A stretch of DNA of 64,000 nt from Rutidosis leptorrhynchoides (taxonomy: Eukaryota; Streptophyta; Magnoliopsida; Asterales; Asteraceae): the NCBI RefSeq assembly GCF_046630445.1, contig NC_092333.1, positions 717,828,001 to 717,892,000 of the forward strand, in the 5' to 3' direction. Below, piece by piece: positions 37,701 through 50,601 of this stretch. The translations under genes were made by a program, and so were the position numbers. Below the pieces are notes generated by a model. The model worked only from the letters and a program-made list of their open reading frames with translations. It was not told where the DNA came from and searched no databases. Each line of letters starts with the position of its first letter. Position 1 is the stretch's first letter.

Positions 37701-38411
37701 TGGGATCGACACCTTCCTTTAGCAGAATTTTTCTACAACAGTAGCTACCATTCAAGTATTGAGATGGAGTCGTTTGAAGCACTCTATGGTAGAAAGTGCA
37801 GGTCTCCGATTTTTTGGAGTGAAGTGGGGGATAGACAGATTACGGGTCCAGAGATAATACAAGAAACTACCGAGAAGATCATCCAAATTCAACAACGGTT
37901 GAAAACCGCCCAAAGTCGACAAAAGAGCTACGCTGACATTAAAAGAAAAGATATAGAATTCGAAATTGGAGAGATGGTCATTCTTAAAGTTGCACCTTGG
38001 AAAGGTGTTGTTCGATTTGGTAAACGAGGGAAATTAAATCCAAGGTATATTGGACCATTCAAGATTATTGATCGTGTCGGACCAGTAGCTTACCGACTTG
38101 AGTTACCTCAACAACTTGCGGCTGTACATAACACTTTCCACGTCTCGAATTTGAAGAAATGTTTTGCTAAAGAAGAACTCACTATTCCGTTAGACGAAAT
38201 CTAAATCAACGAAAAACTTCAATTCATCGAAGAACCCGTCGAAATAATGGATCGTGAGGTTAAAAGACTTAAGCAAAACAAGATACCAATTATTAAGGTT
38301 CGATGGAATGCTCGTAGAGGACCTGAGTTCACTTGGGAACGAGAATATCAGATGAAAAAGAAATACCCGCACCTATTTCCAGAAGATACGTCAACACCTG
38401 CAACTGCTTAA
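33815..38411 (+). pseudogene. E4 gag-pol, broken by stops and frameshifts
   Basis: The ATG at 33815 is followed by a TAG at codon 28 (33896-33898); the frame then runs open. Gag capsid lies at about 33990-34480, an Asn-rich linker coded by AAC/CAA repeats at 34570-34790, two zinc knuckles [14 protein letters not shown] and [14 protein letters not shown] at about 34840-34995. Protease shows [11 protein letters not shown], with Leu where Ser/Thr normally follows the catalytic Asp. RT (35690-36290) includes [13 protein letters not shown] and FIDDILIY, RNase [11 protein letters not shown], integrase SDRDGRFI and TDGQSERT, and the end is chromodomain-like (EEPVEIMD, VRWNARRG, KYPHLF, 38235-38385). 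Breaks: frameshift near 36100, TAG at 36718-36720, frameshift near 37320, TAA at 38202-38204. It is not expected to be autonomous. Confidence 0.92.
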
Positions 38412-38429
38412 AATTTCGGGACGAAATTT

Positions 38430-38446
38430 ATTTAACGGGTAGGTAC
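38430..38446 (+). promoter_or_regulatory. E4 polypurine tract region, weak
   Basis: AACGGGTAGGTAC directly precedes the 3' LTR. The purine run is short and interrupted, so this is called by position more than by sequence. Confidence 0.4.
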
Positions 38447-41400
38447 TGTAGTGACCCGAACTTTTCCATATTTATATATATTAAATAAAATTGTTATTTA
38501 CATGATTAAGTGTTTCTAACATGTTAAGCAATCAAACTTGTTAAGACTTGATTAATTGAAATAGGTTTTATATAGACAAGACCACCCAAGTTGACCGGTG
38601 ATTCACGAACGTTAAAACTTGTAAAAAACTATATGATGACATATATATGATTATATATATAGTTAACATGATATTATGATAAGCAAGTATCTCATTAGGT
38701 ATTTTAACAATGAGTTATATACATAAAATTGAGTTTATTGAATTAAGAAACTCGAAACGATATATATAACGATTATCGTTATAACAACGTCTTACTAAAT
38801 ACAAATGAATCATATTAAGATATTGGTACACTATGTTTAATCATGATAAATGATAAGTAAACATGTCATTAAGTGTATTAACAATGAACTTCATATGTAA
38901 AAACAAGACTACTAACTTAATGATTTCGAAACGAGACATATATGTAACGATTATCGTTGTAATGACATTTAACTGTATATATTTCATACTAAGATATAAT
39001 ATATATCATAATATCATGATAATGTAATAATTTAAAATCTCTTTAGATATAATAAACAATTGGTTAACAACAATTAACAAGATCGTTAACCTAAAGGTTT
39101 CAAAACAACACTTACATGTAACGACTAACGATGACTTAACGACTCAGTTAAAATGTATTTACATGTAGTGTTTTAATATGTATTCATACAATTTTGAAAG
39201 ACTTCAAGACACTTATCAAAATACTTCTACTTAACAAAAATTCTTACAATTACATCCTCGTTCAGTTTCATCAATAATTCTACTCGTATGCACCCGTATT
39301 CGTAATCGTACAATACACAGCTTTTAGATGTATGTACTATTGGTATATACACTCCAATGATCAGCTTTAGCAGCCTATGTGAGTCACCTAACACATGTGG
39401 GAACCATCATTTGGCAACTAGCATGAAATATCTCATAAAATTACAAAAATATGAGTAATCATTCATGACTTATTTACATGTAAACAAAATTACACATCCT
39501 TTATATCTAATCCATATACCAACGACCAAAAACATCTACAAACACTTTCATTCTTCAATTTTCTTCATCTAATTGATCTCTCTCAAGTTCTATCTTCAAG
39601 TTCTAAGTGTTCTTCATAAATTCTATAAGTTCTAGTTTCATAAAATCAAGAATACTTCCAAGTTTGCTAGCTTACTTCCAATCTTGTAAAATGATCATCC
39701 AACCTCAAGAAATCTTTATTATTTACAGTAATATATCTTTCTAATACAAGGTAATACTCATATTCAAACTTTAATTCACTTTCTATAACTATAACAATCT
39801 TATTTCGAGTGGAATCTTACTTGAACTTGTTTTCGTGTCATGATTCTGCTTCAAGAACTTTCAAGCCATCCAAGGATCCTTTGAAGCTAGATCTATTTTT
39901 CTCATTTCCAGTAGGTTTACCTACTAAAATTAAGGTAGTAATGATGTTCATAACATCATTCAATTCATACATATAAAACTATCTTATTCGAAGATTTAAA
40001 CTTGTAATCACTAGAACATAGTTTAGTTAATTCTAAACTTGTTCACAAATAAAGTTAATCCTTCTAAATTGACTTTTAAAATCAACTAAACACATGTTCT
40101 ATATCTATATGATATGCTAACTTAATGATTTAAAACCTGGAAACACGAAAAACACCGTAAAACCGGACATACGCCGTCGTAGTAACACCGCGGGCTGTTT
40201 TGGGTTTGATAATTAAAAACTATGATAAACTTTGATTTAAAAGTTATTCTTCTGGGAAAATAATTTTTCTTATGAACATGAAACTATATCCAAAAATCAT
40301 GGTTAAACTCAAAGTGGAAGTATGTTTTCCAAAATGGTCATCAAGACGTCGTTCTTTCGACTGAAATGACTACCTCTTACAAAAATGACTTGTAACTTAT
40401 ATTTCCGACTATAAACCTATACTTTTTCTGTTTAGATTCATAAAATAGAGTTTAGTATGAAACCATAGCAATTTGATTCACTCAAAACGGATTTAAAACG
40501 AAGAAGTTATGGGTAAAACAAGATTGGATATTTTTTGATTGTTGTAGCTACGGGAAATATTGTAACAATTCTATACAAATCATATCCTAGCTAACTTATA
40601 TTGTATTATACATGTATTTTAATATATTATGTAATATTAGGATACCATAGACACGTATGCAAATGTTTTGACATATCATATCGACCCATGTATATATATT
40701 ATTTGGAACAACCATAGACACTCTATATGCAGTAATGTTGGAGTTAGCTATACAGGGTTGAGGTTGATTCCAAAAATATATATGCTTTAAGTTGTGATCT
40801 AGCCTGAGACGTGTATACACTGGGTCATGGATTGATTCAAGATAATATATCGATTTATTTCTGTACATCTAACTGTGGACAACTAGTTGTATGTTACTAA
40901 CGAGGACAGCTGACTTAATAAACTTAAAATCATTATAACGTAATAAAAATATGTTGTAAATATATTTTGAACATACTTTGATATATATGTACATATTTGT
41001 TATATGTTTGTGAATCGACCAGTGGCCAAGTCTTACTTCCCGATGAAGTAAAAATCTGTGAAAGTGAGTTATAGTCCCACTTTTAAAATCTAATATTTTT
41101 GGGATGAGAATACATGCAGCGTTATAAATGTTTTACAAAATTGACACAATTACATGAAACTACTTTCTATGGTTGAACGATCGAAGCCGAATATGCCCCT
41201 TTTACTTGGTAACCTAAGAATTAGTAAACCAGTCTACTAATTGACGCGAATCCAAAAGATAGATCTATTGGGCCCAACAAACCCCATCCATTGTAGCGGA
41301 TGCTTTAGTACTTCGATGTTGTTTTATCATGTCCGATGGATGTCCCGGAATGATAGGGGATATTCTTATATGCATCTTGTTAATGTCGGTTTCCAGGTGT

Positions 41401-41892
41401 TCACCATATGAATGAATTTTATCTCTATGTATGGGATGTATATTGAAATATGAAATCTTATGGTCTATTATTATGATTTGATAATATATAGGTTAAACTT
41501 ATAACTCACCAACATTTTTGTTGACGTTTTAAGCATGTTTATTCTCAGGTGATTATTAAGAGCTTCCGCTGTTGCATACTAAAATAAGGACAAGATTTGG
41601 AGTCCATGCTTGTATGATATTGTGTAAAAACTGCATTCAAGAAACTTATTTTTGATGTAATATATTCTTATTGTAAACCATTATGTAATGGTCGTGTGTA
41701 AACGGTATATTTTAGATTATCATTATTTGATAATCTACGTAATGCTTTTTAAACCTTTATCGATAAAATAAAGGTTATGGTTATTTTAAAAATGAATGCA
41801 GTCTTTGAAAAACGTCTCATATAGAGGTCAAAACCTCGCGACGAAATCAATTAATATGGAACGTTTATAATCAATATGAACGGGACATTTCA
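38447..41892 (+). repeat. E4 3' LTR
   Basis: Begins TGTAGTGACC and ends ACATTTCA, 3446 bp, matching 28372-31816 with substitutions concentrated in the first 150 bp and scattered after that. Confidence 0.93.
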
Positions 41893-41897
41893 AACAC
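41893..41897. repeat. Target-site duplication of E4, right copy (AACAC)
   Basis: Matches 28367-28371. Confidence 0.93.
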
Positions 41898-43554
41898 CAT
41901 GCCTGTCTTCTCCCCAAAATGCATAATCTACAAAAGCTAACAACTTGCATGGAGGAGATGGAGGGGAATTAACACGAAGCTAAGTGAGTACGACTAACTA
42001 CAGGCAATAGTATACAGGAACCGTTAAACTAATCATGTCACAAAGGCTAACACACAAACATCACCCAAGTGCCTTCTACAGAGACTCTGGCGGCTCGGCC
42101 AAACCATTAACCACCAGCTGATCAGACTGGGGCTTACCAGAAGTTCCTCCACCACCGTATGTATATATATAATCCACACTCGACGGACGCGTCATTCACA
42201 TATATATACACCTCGATTTTCTAGGCTACCACATGAAGAACCCAACCCGCAGGTTGATCTCTCCTACCGAGGCTACCACACAATAAGGATGCACTAGGCT
42301 CCAGCAGACAATCATCAACTAACATGAAGTCATCACAGCATACTAACTAACCATAGTAGCAAGTATAACTAACAAGCATAGCAATCATAATATAACATGC
42401 TACTCTATACTATATACTCCAGTTAGTCCCACTCACCAAATACCAGCAACCAGATCAGATAATCTACTACTGAGCGGCTTCTTTATCCTTATCACCTGAA
42501 CATAAGGCAAATCAAGTTAGTTGCTGTTCGTTAACACCAAACAACACAATACAGAAATTTTTGTATAAAAAAGCGCTCGCTAAAAATTTCTTCTTAACAC
42601 TTATGCATTTTCAAAATTTACATCCAGATCATCAATAAATAAACGGGCAGCATAATGGCTAGAAAACAGCTGAATTTCACTATAATGCATCACTGATCTA
42701 CATCCGTACGGTTGCACATGCATCCGTACGGTTGCAAGTCCATCCGTACGGTTACATCGTGCACCCGTACGGTTGCACACCCACTGCCCAGTTTCACCAA
42801 CACCACTGCATCCGTACGGTTGCACTTGCACCCGTACGGTTGCACAGTGTACCCGTGCGGTTGCAATCTGCAACCGTACGGTTGTGTTCATCGAGCAACA
42901 GCAGCAGAAAGTGACGGGTTTCGAGCCAAAATCACCCAAATCTCGATTTCTGGACGTTTTGACACCAAAATTCGTTTAGAAAACATTTATAACACTTATA
43001 GAAACTTAAACCCCAACAAATTATGCCAAAACAACACCAAAACCACAAGATTTGACCAAAAACCCCTTTTTGAACCAAAACCTAATTAACAACACAAAAC
43101 TCACTGATTTGAACACGAATTCAGCTGAGATATACCTTGATTAACACACTGAAATCACAAAGAACTGATTACACACAAAGATTCAACACAAAAACGAGAT
43201 TTAAGAGATTAGGGTTCTTGAATTAGGTTTAAGTGTGTGTGTGTGAAAATGAAGAATCTGGAAGAAACATCACAAATGAGCTGGTACAAGCTTATATATT
43301 TAAGTTAAACACCATACCCCATCACACACGGGTATTTATCAGTTATCTGGTATCTTTCACACATCATTTGGCAATCCAAACGAAGTCTAAAATAATTAAA
43401 CAAACCTGTTCTGTGATCCTTGTCACAAACTGGTCCTAACCTCATCAATAAATAATAATAAATATTAAATAAAAATAAAAGCATATAATAACACAATACT
43501 AACTTAAGGGCAATTTAAGTAATCTTACAGCTAGGCCCGATTGAGGATGTTACA
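41898..43554 (-). repeat. E1 5' LTR (inner edge uncertain)
   Basis: 42347-43554 aligns with the left LTR copy at 15273-16454. The stretch 41898-42346 should correspond to the LTR part hidden behind E2, but this cannot be tested in the window, and some of it may be leader. On the minus strand the LTR starts TGTAACATCC at 43554, with a TATA-like AAATATATAAGC at about 43292-43303. The five bases after it, ACCCC, may be the right target duplication; the left one is not visible. Confidence 0.8.
42701..42886. repeat. CCGTACGG palindrome array, right LTR copy
   Basis: Units of the type CATCCGTACGGTTGCA start at 42701, 42721, 42741, 42762, 42809, 42829, 42850 and 42871, with a degenerate unit near 42782. 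Steps are 20 or 21 bp. The 8-bp core CCGTACGG is a perfect palindrome in seven of the eight clear units. Confidence 0.85.
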
Positions 43555-43972
43555 ACCCCCACATTACGTGAGATGTCTGGGTTGATGTCACCAATTTAAA
43601 TCTTTTCGTGAGAGAATGTGTCTCATTAAAATAAGCCTGGATGTGAGGTTTTACCGGATTCGTTCACGGACCTCTACCTAGACACTGCCCGTATGGATGT
43701 GTTTCCGACTACCGGCGATAAGGTTCGGGTTTTTGACAGAACGTGTGTATTACGTGCAAATGATGAGGGTCGGTGAGATAAATGATCCGCTGATGCAAAA
43801 ATTGCTGTTAAAAATGCTCATAGATAAAAAATTTCATCCACATCTACTATCATTTTGTTTTTGTTTGTTGATATCCACATTGATTATTAATAAACAGGTA
43901 GATTAAGGTAGATTAATCAAACTTATTGGATAAACTCTCATAGACATTCCAAGTAAGAGATCTTATTAGTAT
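43555..43972. other. Flank right of the retrotransposon nest, no gene seen
   Basis: About 200 bp of more balanced base composition (43555-43760) followed by AT-rich sequence. It is not similar to anything I recognise. Confidence 0.5.
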
Positions 43973-44221
43973 TACTTCACCCGTCAAATGTTTTGTAGAT
44001 ATTTTGGTTGGATTTAAGATAGATATGATGAATGTTAGTTTTTGCTTTTACATTTAAATTAAGTTTGACTAAATTTATTTAAAATACGAGTTATTGATAG
44101 TAATAAATAAGGGTAAGTTGAAAAGTTTTCTTGATATTTAATAATTATTATGGATAACATGATATTTATTTTGGAACATATATAAATAGTGTGATGAAAT
44201 TATTTTAAGATGAATAGAGTA
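43973..44221. mobile_element. Stowaway-like MITE, degenerate
   Basis: The left end reads TACTTCACCCGTC. The right end on the minus strand reads TACTCTATTCATC, followed by CACTATTTATATATGTTCCAAAATAA, the usual text of plant Stowaway elements ending in CTCCNTCCGTCCC. TA flanks both ends. About 249 bp, no coding capacity. The terminal repeats match only partly, so it is old. Confidence 0.5.
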
Positions 44222-45457
44222 TCTATAGTTTTATTAAAATCCTAAAATAATGATGTTATTATTAGGTTAATTATTTTATTAAAAAAATTAAAAAAAATAG
44301 AAGAAAAAAAAGTTTAAGCATGGTGGGTGATGTATTGATATAAATAATTTTGAATTAAAATTAAATCTTATTAATTAATTATTATTATTAAATCTTATTA
44401 ATATTAGTTAATTATTATTATTAAATCTTATTAATTAATTATTATTATTAAATCTTATTAATAACTATTTTAATTATTAAAGTTAAATAATTTTAAATAA
44501 TTTTAATTAATTATTTTGAATTGAGTACAAGAAGGTATAAAAGCTAGATAGAAGAAAACCAATTCGAAATTTATATTTTAATTTAAACTTTTAAATAAAA
44601 TGACTGCCAATACATTATACTACTGAAATGACTCGTGGAATCACGGTGTTGTTTAAACGAAATACTTTAATGATATGTTTTAGGTATTAAGTGAATGTAA
44701 ATGCAAAACTCATTTAGTTTAATGACCCGTAGAATCACAAATTTTGACTAAGAAACTTGTTGTTGTTAACTTGATCAGAATAAATGAACTACATTAATTC
44801 TCTCACAATCTTCTTCCAATTTTCATTACAATTATTATTTTCTTGTCATAAATGATACTTATTTAACATTAAAGAGGGACTCAAAATACCTAATTCAACC
44901 TCGCGAATATCATGATTATTTTTTAATTCTTCTATCATACTATATACCTTTATTTTAAATAGTCATAATATGATTTAACGTATGTTATCAATTTTCATAT
45001 TCTTGTTGTTTAACAAACATATAATAATAAAACATTCAAGGTGTGATAAATTTCATTATAAAAAAACACATAAAAGGGAATAATTCTTTGAAAAAATCAT
45101 TAACAATGACAAGAAGATTTGTACCTGCTTTTTAGAAACAAAAGGTTGGAGTAGATAATATGATGGAGATTGAGAAAAAGATTTGTACAGATTTGTACAG
45201 ATTGAGAAAAAAATCATGATAATATATGGTGGAGAAGCTCCGAGATATATATTGATAAAATAGTAACACCGTATTAAATATTAAATGATATTTTTATTAA
45301 TTATTTTTACTTTTCGAATCGGCATTCATATATTATTGACATTTATTTTTTTTATTTTGTATTTTTTTAATTAGAATTAATATTAATTTAAAATAATAAC
45401 ATCGGCATTACAAAAATTAAAGGTTAATTAGTGAAATGATGAAATCACTATTTTAGA

Positions 45458-45461
<4 letters not shown>
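44222..45461. other. AT-rich intergenic region, no gene seen
   Basis: Contains a short tandem repeat at about 44365-44465 (AAATCTTATTAATTAATTATTATTATT, about three copies) and a pair of similar phrases ATGACYCGTRGAATCAC at 44626 and 44722. No open frame of interest. Confidence 0.6.

Positions 45462-45532
<71 letters not shown>
45462..45532. repeat. (TA)n microsatellite, left of foldback element
   Basis: About 35 TA units. Confidence 0.95.
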
Positions 45533-45534
<2 letters not shown>

Positions 45535-45998
45535 AGAGGATACAGTGAGAAGTTTTTTAGTGTGAGAATTCTAGGAACTCTAAATACACTAAAATTCGAG
45601 CAAAAAAAGTGGCGGACGAGCAAAAAACAAGGAATTTGAACAAAAAATAAGAAATTCGAGCAAAAAAAAAGAAATGAGGGCGAACAAAAATGGAGCAATT
45701 CGAGCAAAAATTTGAGATGCTGAAAATGTAGAACACAAAAATGTAGAACATGTTCGAATTCATCAATTTTTGCTCGCCCTTCAACTTTTTTGCTCGACTT
45801 TCAAATTTTTGCTCGCACTTCCTTTTTTTTTTGCTCGAATTACTCCAAAATTGTAGAACCAAAAATGTAGAACCAAGCGAAAAATGCATGTAAAAAAATT
45901 TGTTCGACTAGCTTTTTTTTTGTTCGCCCGCCAAAATTTTTTGCTCGAATTTCGAGTTCTTAGGGTTCTCACACCAAAAAGTTCTCATTTAATCCCTC

Positions 45999-46001
<3 letters not shown>
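45533..46001. mobile_element. Foldback/MITE-like element between two TA arrays
   Basis: The left end GGAGAGGATACAGTGAGAAG and the inverted right end GTAGAGGGATTAAATGAGAAC align, and the similarity continues inward (AGTGTGAGAATTCTAGGAACTC against GGTGTGAGAACCCTAAGAACTC). The inner arms carry repeated CGAGCAAAAAA on the left and TTTTTTGCTCG on the right, so the whole 469 bp could fold back. No protein is coded. Superfamily not assigned; the target duplication cannot be read within the TA arrays. Confidence 0.6.

Positions 46002-46085
<84 letters not shown>
46002..46085. repeat. (TA)n microsatellite, right of foldback element
   Basis: About 42 TA units, ending at the Helitron CTAG. Confidence 0.95.
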
Positions 46086-46086
<1 letters not shown>

Positions 46087-46115
46087 TAGGTTTTTGAGCC
46101 CGTGCATTGCACGGG
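46086..46115 (-). mobile_element. Helitron 3' end, minus strand
   Basis: On the minus strand a 17-bp hairpin CCCGTGCAATGCACGGG (46099-46115) is followed after nine bases by CTAG (46086-46089) and then T, the Helitron 3' signature. The body would extend to higher coordinates; its 5' TC end was not located. Confidence 0.7.
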
Positions 46116-47074
46116 TGTGTAAAAAACCGTGAAAAAATGTAATTTGCATTTCATATTGGTATGTAAATAGGGATATAAAAAAATAGAGAAAGTATAATAA
46201 TTATTTAATAGCCTGTGGTGATTTTTAAAAATTCTTTTGAATTTAAGAGCCCGTGGTGTTGAAAATTTTTCAAAGTTATGTTAGTAATTTAACGTCTACA
46301 AATTTTTTTTCTCACCATTAATATCTTTTTAATTATTCTTATGAGTTTAAGAGCCCGTAGTGTTGGTTTCAGAGCCTGTGCGTTGGACATGGGTAAAATA
46401 TTTTACAATTATTATATACAATTATTTTTTGAATAAAAATATAACCCGCGAGTTTAATTTTAATAAGGTTGTTAGTCATTTCAGCAATATAAGGGTACTC
46501 GGGGGAGTCGTCATGTATAAATAATATTATAATAGTTACATTTGTATGTTTGTAAATATTTTAAGGACTTAAACTGTAAATTCAAATTACTTTCATATTT
46601 ATTCCAAAAAAATGCTTCGTTGGTAGTGCATCGAAGCTCCGTCTCGAATACAATTTATTTCGTTTTGCTCGTAAAATTATTTCGAGTTGAAAGGTGATGG
46701 CGGTGGAACCTAACTCGCGTCGAATCGGAAAATGAATCCGTTCAAAAATTTTGGTGGATTTTGTTTGATAGGTTTATATTAAATAGTGAATTTACTTTTT
46801 ATATCCCTAGAGTTATATTTTATACCCCTGATAAATTACAATAAGTACCCAAATATGAGGGGGTAAATTATAAATTTAAAGGAAAATATATAAAAAAGGA
46901 AGTCATGTTGTATATTATTGAGCATTTGTTTACATACGGAGCATCATTTATTATTATTTATTTTATATATAATAATAAAATTATATAAACATCCTTAATT
47001 AAATAACTATAAATATAATATATAGATACAACTATCTTAAAATAACTTTCAACCACAATTAAGAATAATTTTTT

Positions 47075-47076
<2 letters not shown>
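46116..47076 (-). other. Probable Helitron body, no gene seen
   Basis: AT-rich. It repeats the phrase GAGCCCGTG..GT near 46248 and 46351-46385. The stretch 46600-46760 has higher GC with CTCGTAAAATTATTTCGAGTTGAAAGG, which resembles the TTAAACTCGAAATAATTTTA text of Helitron copies at 54450 and 63010. Confidence 0.5.

Positions 47077-47126
<50 letters not shown>
47077..47126. repeat. (TA)n microsatellite
   Basis: About 25 TA units. Confidence 0.95.
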
Positions 47127-47128
<2 letters not shown>

Positions 47129-47274
47129 TTGCAGGTTGTTTAATTAATTGGCAATTAATATTTTACCCTAGCTAATTTATATTTTGGTGTCAATCGTACC
47201 AAACATTAATTATGAAATCCTATATATTATCGAAAATATATTAGGTTAATTATGTTAAAAGACGCTAAGCTCAA

Positions 47275-47870
47275 TGGAAATGAATAGTACTATTCATTTC
47301 CACTTTCCTCAAACTTAATCTCTTAACTTTCATTAACATACAAATCGAACCCCCCACTTTATATGTATATTACCTATATCTAAAAATGGAAATGAATAGT
47401 ACTATTCATTTTTCCACTTTCCTCAAACTTAACCCCTTAACTTTCATTAAAATACAAATTGAACCCCCCACTTTATACGTATATTTTTTCCCAAAGGTAA
47501 GGTGGAAATGAATAGTACTATTCATTTTTTCACTTTTCGCAAACTTAACCCTTAACTTTCATTAAAATACAAATCGAACCCCCCACTTTATACGTATATT
47601 TTTCCTCAAATTTCGCAAGCTTAACCCCCTAACTTTTATTAAAATACAAATCGAACCCCCACTTTACTAACTTTTTTTTTTAACTAATATTCAATTTTCA
47701 CAAACTTAACCCCATAACTTTTATTAAAATACAAATCGAACCCCCACTTTATACGTAAAGTTTTTTCAAATTTCACAAACTTAACCCACTAACTTTTATT
47801 AAAATACAAATCGAACCCCCACTTTACTAACTTTTTTTTTTAAAATAAAACCCGAACGCTAAAAGAAGCA
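47275..47870. repeat. Minisatellite with embedded long palindromes
   Basis: About six degenerate units containing CAAACTTAACCCC, TTAAAATACAAATCGAACCCC and ACTTTATACGTA. The first three units also hold the perfect palindrome GAATAGTACTATTC at 47282-47295, 47394-47407 and 47510-47523, 112 and 116 bp apart. In the first unit the symmetry reaches 28 bp (47275-47302). The array leads to a Helitron 3' end at 47967-48001. Confidence 0.8.
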
Positions 47871-47966
47871 ACTTTCACAAAAGGAACAACCCTTCAATGT
47901 TATGTCGAAAAAAATTCTTTTTTACAAAATAGATCAAGACTTTTTTTTTAACTCGCATTCAAAACG

Positions 47967-48001
47967 GAGCCCCCGGCGCGAAGCGAGGGCTCCACAGCTA
48001 G
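47967..48001 (+). mobile_element. Helitron 3' end, plus strand
   Basis: A hairpin with arms GAGCCC (47967-47972) and GGGCTC (47987-47992) and the inner text GGCGCGAAGCGAGG is followed by CACAG and CTAG (47998-48001), then T. It closely resembles the end at 63159-63193. The minisatellite at 47275-47870 is probably part of this element. Confidence 0.72.
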
Positions 48002-49149
<1,148 letters not shown>

Positions 49150-49799
49150 CTTCACATTCATCTGCGATAATGTTTGTAAACACGTATGTATAGCTTCAGA
49201 TCTGCTCATTAAATATGCAATTAATTAATGTGGAATTAGTAGGTGCAAGTTAGTTCACACTGTATGTTTTAGTGTAGCTCAAACTTGTTTTGAAACCCTA
49301 GAAAATTATAAGGGAGAGCTTTTTGTAACCCCTAATTTTAAAGCTACAATGGGATTGATTGCTTATTTACTAGGTTATTTTTTTGTGAATCTGCTTATTT
49401 TGAGTTTATATAAGCAGATAAGGGCTTCAAAATAAGTAATCTCAAACACCCTTTATATATGAATTTGTGAATTGTTTGAAAGACCATAGATATATTTATT
49501 ATTATGTAGGTTTTGAATGATCATAATCGGATAATGCAACACCTGATGTCCAAAAATATTGGCTAGCCCGATAACTCCAGAATCAACTAAAAATTATGTT
49601 GGAAGTTAATCATTTATCAGTTATTAGTTGATCTGCTTATTGAGTTTGTATAAGCCGATAAGAACGTGTCACTTGTGCAACTATTTTAATTTTTTCTTGC
49701 TAGTTTAAAATGTACATAAACATAGATAATCGGTTAATCATAAGTGCATAACTGATTATTGGTTTTTGTGTTTGAATAGTGTTTAACCATTAGCTTATA
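49150..49799 (+). other. Upstream region of RER1
   Basis: AT-rich. It includes GAAACCCTAG near 49291 and repeated GTTGATCTGCTTATTTTGAG-like phrases (49389 and 49629). TTGAATAG at about 49775 could be the acceptor of a 5' leader intron. No certain TATA box. Confidence 0.4.
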
Positions 49800-50601
49800 A
49801 TGGAGGGTATTGGAGCTGGTAATGGTGCTTCTGCTGCAACTTTGGATCAATGGAGACAATATTCGAGGCTTTTTCAGTTTTACCTTGATAAAACTACTCC
49901 GCATGCAACTTATAGGTGGATTGGGACAGCAACACTAGCATTTTTGTTCGTTCTGCGTATTGTTTATGTTCAAGGGTTCTACATTGTAACCTATGGTCTG
50001 GGGATTTATGTGCTCAATTTGTTGATTGGGTTTTTGTCGCCGTTGGTTGACCCTGAAGTTGACCCGACTGATGGTCCCATGCTACCTACTAAAGGGTCAG
50101 ATGAGTTCAAGCCTTTCATTCGACGTCTGCCCGAATTTAAGTTCTGGTAATTTACTACACACTTATACATAATCTCTAACATTTCATCAGGTTGGTTGTA
50201 GAATACTAATCGCGTTCTGTTTTTTATGGTTGAATTAAAAGGTATGCGATTACAAAGGCTTTCATCATATCAATGCTGATGACCTTTTTTTCGATGTTTG
50301 ATGTCCCTGTATTCTGGCCAATACTACTTTGTTATTGGATTGTGCTTTTTGCTTTGACAATGAAGCGCCAAATCATGCATATGATTAAATATAAATACAT
50401 CCCATTTAGCATTGGAAAACAGGTCAGTGTGCCACTAAGCCCACTATGGAACCTTTGAATTAAAACAATTATATTCTGAAATCTTTACTAGGTTAAATTA
50501 ATTCATCTGATTAACTTTTATCTGGTGATTAACAGAAATACGGAGGTAAGAAATCATCTTATTCAGCAGGTGGCAGTGGTGGTGGATCTCGAGCAGACTG
50601 A
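49800..50601 (+). CDS. RER1: RER1 protein, Golgi-to-ER retrieval receptor, three coding exons
   Basis: RER1 is a small four-pass membrane protein of the cis-Golgi that returns ER membrane proteins by COPI vesicles. Exon 1 is 49800-50146 (N-terminus, [23 protein letters not shown], then [17 protein letters not shown] and LPEFKF). Intron 1, 50147-50241, has GTAATT and AAAAG ends and splits the Trp codon after two bases. Exon 2 is 50242-50422 ([27 protein letters not shown], then the [15 protein letters not shown] block typical of the family). Intron 2, 50423-50535, has GTCAGT and AACAG ends. Exon 3 is 50536-50601 ([13 protein letters not shown]). The joined protein is 197 residues, the usual size, with four hydrophobic segments and the Gly/Ser tail of plant RER1. 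No break is seen. This is the clearest host gene in the window. Confidence 0.95.

Larger units (their letters stand above)
28372..41892 (+). mobile_element. E4: chromovirus-like Ty3/gypsy element carrying an F-box gene
   Basis: 13.5 kb, plus strand. LTRs 28372-31816 and 38447-41892, primer site 31819-31830, acidic ORF 32026-32660, F-box gene 32798-33490, gag-pol 33815-38411. The order protease, RT, RNase H, integrase, chromodomain-like tail, the iMet-type primer site and LTRs of about 3.4 kb fit the Tekay/Del group of plant chromoviruses; that lineage name is an inference. Target duplication AACAC is intact. The LTRs differ by scattered substitutions and short indels, and every gene has at least one break. 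Confidence 0.92.

Noticed and set aside
45453-46132. Ile/Tyr-repeat and Phe-rich frames
   Set aside because: Translations of TA arrays and of the foldback element arms; no protein family.
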